8,253 bases of DNA. Origin: an uncultured Flavobacterium sp. Its GTDB lineage: Bacteria; Bacteroidota; Bacteroidia; Flavobacteriales; Flavobacteriaceae. The notes under the pieces are model-generated. The model did no database searches. It was not told the origin of the DNA and saw nothing but the letters and a program-made list of their open reading frames with translations. Shown here in pieces: positions 6,150 through 8,253 of this stretch. Positions within the stretch are counted from its first letter, which is position 1. Each line of letters begins with the position of its first letter. A program made the translations under genes and the position numbers. Location: the NCBI GenBank assembly GCA_943912855.1, contig CALTVC010000050.1, positions 1 through 8,253 of the forward strand. The letters are read 5' to 3'.

Positions 6150-7730
6150 TTTATTATACAACGTTTTATCGAGGCTGTAAATATCATCACGAAACTGCAG
6201 CCCGTTTTTATCCATCCAGGCGGTCCAATAGAGTTGGTGCACCCGGATGGATTTTTTAATATATACGTTGGTGGTTTCGCCCCCGGCGGTAATACTGTCT
6301 ATTTTGGTACGGTTCCAGTCTTTGTTTTGGTTTGCCAAAACATACTCGGCAAGCTTAAGCGGATTTTCTACACGTACACAGCCACTGCTTAGGGCGCGGT
6401 TATGTAGCCCAAAAAGGTCGCGGTGGTTGGTATCGTGCAGGTACACGCTATACTTGCTGTTAAAATTGAACTTTACTAATCCTAAAGAATTATTATACCC
6501 CGGTGCCTGTACATAGCGGTAGTTGTTGTACTTGGCAGGAACCCAGTCTTCGGCGCTAACCTCATTGGTGTCGCGGTAAATCTTCATGTTGTGATTAGCG
6601 AAGTACGTGCGGTTTTTAGTAGCGGCAGGGGTAAGGTCTTCTTTAATGATGGTAGGCGGTACAGTCCACGTGGGGTTAAGAATAACCGCGTTTACCGCCG
6701 ATTGCAAAACGGGAGTTTTACGTTCGGGCTTGCCTACCACCACATTGTAGGTTTGTACGGTATCTTTACCGTTCTCCACTACAGCCATTTTAAAGTCGGG
6801 GATATTTATAAGCAATGCCTTTTCGCCCAGGTCATAGGCATACCAGCGCCAGCGTTCCAGGTTGGCTACAACCTGTTCTATTCTTTTGGCACGACTCACG
6901 TTTAATGATGCCGTGGTTTTATCGTTTATCTTTCCGGTAACCCTAAGCCCGTGCCTTGCCTGGAAGTGTTTTACGGCAGCTATGGTTTGGGTATCGTAAG
7001 TGTGGGAAATGCTATCCGTTTTCAGGTCGCCCCAGTATAACAGGCGTTGTTGTATAGTACCAACCGTTTCAGAACTATCTCCCTTACGGATTTTCTTTTT
7101 CAGGATAACTTTTGGTAAATCCTTATCATCGGGCAGGGCATTCAGTACAGTAAGGCTGTTGCACAGGCTTTGGTATACTGCATGGCGCGGACGGCAGCGT
7201 TGTAAGGCATCGGTTATTTTATCCTGTTCAAGGGCTTGAGTAAGGAGTTTTTCGGCATCAAAAGGTTTCTCATTTAGTGCCCATCCAGAATATACATCAT
7301 TTGGGGTAAGCTTGCCTTTAAATAAGTGGGTTGAAAGGCTAAGGAAAGCCTCGGTAAGCATTACGTCATAGCGTATGCACTCTTCTTCTGTAATGCTTTT
7401 CAGGGCTTCAAAATCTTTCAGGTAGGTGTAGTGATAGTCTTCGGGCTGTAATCCGTCGTTGGCTACATTACTTATATAGTCAATGAGTTGTTGCCTGTTT
7501 TCCTTGTTTATCCATACTGTGCTGTTATCACGTTGTGTATAAAACGCTTTAGCGTCTATAGACAGCGTGCTTATAACATCATCTGTAAGAGTGTGTGAGG
7601 TGTTTTTAAGATGCGCAGTGTTTACAGGTGTGTGAGAAACAGCCATTTCTTTGCCTCCGGCAGCATTACGGCAACCCGAAACAAAACAAAACAACGCCAT
7701 TAGCCCTAAGAGGTACGTAGCTTTTTTCAT
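6132..7730 (-). CDS. Lipoprotein L,D-transpeptidase, YcbB/LdtD-like
   Basis: A 532-residue enzyme expected to form 3-3 peptide cross-links in peptidoglycan. The N-terminus MKK plus a hydrophobic stretch ends in a lipobox (VSGC, Cys20), so it is probably a membrane-anchored lipoprotein. Domain order follows E. coli YcbB/LdtD: a helical scaffold domain at about 55-210, a PG_binding_1 domain at about 213-278 (IRKGDSSETV to NDKTTASLNV), and a YkuD catalytic domain at about 302-465. Key residues are His432 (YLHDT), His443 and the HxxxxSSGCVRVENP signature at 443-456, with nucleophile Cys451. At 532 residues it is somewhat shorter than E. coli LdtD (about 615). The start is fixed by the signal peptide. 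The start codon overlaps the stop of a 33-codon upstream ORF (ATGA), suggesting translational coupling. The 3' end overlaps the other L,D-transpeptidase gene tail to tail, with no terminator between them. Confidence 0.95.
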   Translation of the reverse strand: MKKATYLLGLMALFCFVSGCRNAAGGKEMAVSHTPVNTAHLKNTSHTLTDDVISTLSIDAKAFYTQRDNSTVWINKENRQQLIDYISNVANDGLQPEDYHYTYLKDFEALKSITEEECIRYDVMLTEAFLSLSTHLFKGKLTPNDVYSGWALNEKPFDAEKLLTQALEQDKITDALQRCRPRHAVYQSLCNSLTVLNALPDDKDLPKVILKKKIRKGDSSETVGTIQQRLLYWGDLKTDSISHTYDTQTIAAVKHFQARHGLRVTGKINDKTTASLNVSRAKRIEQVVANLERWRWYAYDLGEKALLINIPDFKMAVVENGKDTVQTYNVVVGKPERKTPVLQSAVNAVILNPTWTVPPTIIKEDLTPAATKNRTYFANHNMKIYRDTNEVSAEDWVPAKYNNYRYVQAPGYNNSLGLVKFNFNSKYSVYLHDTNHRDLFGLHNRALSSGCVRVENPLKLAEYVLANQNKDWNRTKIDSITAGGETTNVYIKKSIRVHQLYWTAWMDKNGLQFRDDIYSLDKTLYNKLRQDL

Positions 7731-7828
7731 AATCCGAAATCAATTGGTCTTGACAATCCGGATAGGTTATGGTTGTTGTCAGGTGCCGGGCGGGGTGTAA
7801 GGGTGCTCCGTGAGCAGGCTTTCATCAT
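7727..7828 (-). CDS. Putative small ORF (33 aa) coupled to the YcbB-type gene
   Basis: A 33-codon frame begins with two consecutive ATG codons (7828-7823) and ends in TGA at 7729-7727, so its stop overlaps the transpeptidase ATG (7730-7728) in a 4-bp ATGA junction typical of translational coupling. The peptide is polar, with no membrane segment or signal peptide. It begins MMKACSRS, is Pro/Arg-rich in the middle (LTPRPAP, residues 10-16) and ends SRPIDFGL. The frame stays open upstream to 7906, but the only other plausible start is TTG at 7858, which would give 43 residues. The DNA is clearly GC-richer than the flanking intergenic DNA. I do not recognise the peptide. It could be a leader peptide, a small protein, or a chance open frame in a structured 5' leader. 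The overlap and composition favour a real ORF, but there is no conservation evidence here. Confidence 0.45.
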   Translation of the reverse strand: MMKACSRSTLTPRPAPDNNHNLSGLSRPIDFGL

Positions 7829-7843
7829 TAGTGCGCCGGGCAG

Positions 7844-7856
7844 GTGGCAATGCCAC
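7844..7856. repeat. Short GC-rich hairpin upstream of the small ORF
   Basis: GTGGC and GCCAC form a perfect 5-bp stem around AAT. A second small hairpin, TGCTC-CGT-GAGCA, lies at 7804-7816 inside the small ORF, and the heptamer GCCGGGC occurs twice, at 7785-7791 and 7835-7841. Together they make a compact GC-rich, potentially structured 5' region for the minus-strand transcript. Confidence 0.4.
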
Positions 7857-8136
7857 AAAGTATCCTGTGTTAAAATTAGAAAATTGCTTTTGTGAAATAC
7901 TGAATATTAACAAATATTTTTTGTTATATTATTAACTATCAGTTGGTTTTTTGAGGAATGCGTATTTTGGCCTTATTTTACGGGCTTTTCAGAATAGTGT
8001 AAATTAGGAGAAACAATTATTTCTGTTTGTTTTGAAAGAAAATACTGTCTAATAAAAATATTTGTTTGGTAACGTTTTAAAAATAAATAGGTTATAACAG
8101 GTTTTAAAATTTTTCTGTATTTTTTTACCGAAACGC
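7857..8136. other. AT-rich intergenic region upstream of the YcbB-type gene and tRNA-Gly
   Basis: This stretch is strongly AT-rich and holds no convincing gene. It contains a perfect 7-bp inverted repeat (TAACAAA at 7908-7914, TTTGTTA at 7920-7926, loop TATTT). It should also contain or border the minus-strand promoter of the small ORF and transpeptidase, but I find only imperfect -7 candidates. One is TACTTTG, read on the minus strand just upstream of the hairpin at 7844-7856; it is one base short in the spacer of TAnnTTTG. A 14-codon + strand frame at 7958-8002 is unsupported. Confidence 0.5.
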
Positions 8137-8168
8137 TTGGATTAACGTGGAATTATTGCGTATATTTG
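8137..8168 (+). promoter_or_regulatory. Promoter of tRNA-Gly
   Basis: TTG at 8137-8139 (-33 box) and TATATTTG at 8161-8168 (-7 box, followed by C) are separated by 21 bases, matching the Bacteroidota primary-sigma consensus TTG-N(about 17-23)-TAnnTTTG. Initiation would be expected a few bases before the tRNA at 8180. This is the best complete promoter in the window. Confidence 0.75.
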
Positions 8169-8179
8169 CACTCACAAAT

Positions 8180-8252
<73 letters not shown>

Positions 8253-8253
8253 C

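Noticed and set aside
6591..6905. 104-codon + strand open frame inside the YcbB-type gene
   Set aside because: Antisense to the conserved catalytic domain; no independent support.
7908..7926. AT-rich inverted repeat TAACAAA/TTTGTTA as a regulator site or terminator
   Set aside because: Perfect but short and composed almost only of A and T in AT-rich DNA; no gene ends here and no clear promoter overlaps it.
7958..8002. 14-codon + strand ORF (MRILALFYGLFRIV)
   Set aside because: Too short, with no promoter box, gene overlap or compositional signal; chance expectation in AT-rich DNA.

Overview
The window looks like a stretch of a flavobacterial (Bacteroidota) chromosome carrying housekeeping and cell-wall genes. 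The evidence is threefold. Several genes and the tRNA are preceded by the Bacteroidota-type -7 element TAnnTTTG. Shine-Dalgarno sequences are mostly absent, as is usual in that phylum. The protein set (DAO-type FAD oxidoreductase, DUF983, YheS-like ABC-F, GpmI, YkuD_2 and YcbB-type L,D-transpeptidases) suits Flavobacteriaceae. Coding DNA is moderately AT-rich and intergenic DNA is strongly AT-rich. I see no phage, insertion sequence, CRISPR array or other mobile DNA.

Layout: the left edge holds the 3' end of a 5S rRNA, so an rRNA operon ends here, closed by a very strong hairpin terminator. Then follow a FAD-dependent oxidoreductase (+), a DUF983 zinc-ribbon membrane protein (-), an ABC-F translation ATPase (+), the glycolytic enzyme GpmI (-), a YkuD_2-family L,D-transpeptidase (+), a lipoprotein L,D-transpeptidase of the YcbB type (-), and a tRNA-Gly(UCC) (+) at the right edge. 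Every neighbouring pair of full-length genes lies on opposite strands. Apart from the small ORF described below, each gene is therefore probably transcribed alone.

How the genes work together: the clearest functional link is between the two L,D-transpeptidases. They belong to different families, converge, and overlap at their 3' ends by 18 bp. Both probably act outside the cytoplasmic membrane on peptidoglycan. The other genes are independent housekeeping functions.

Most unusual points: (1) a 33-codon ORF directly upstream of the YcbB-type gene ends in a 4-bp ATGA overlap with its start codon and lies in a GC-rich, hairpin-rich island inside AT-rich DNA, which fits a leader peptide or small protein coupled to the transpeptidase; (2) the YkuD_2 gene has a TGATG junction at its start that hints at a one-base frame disruption in its signal peptide; (3) the FAD oxidoreductase has His where the dinucleotide-binding motif normally has its second Gly; (4) DUF983 and the ABC-F gene have nearly abutting divergent -7 elements with an inverted repeat across them. 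No large undescribed system is evident.
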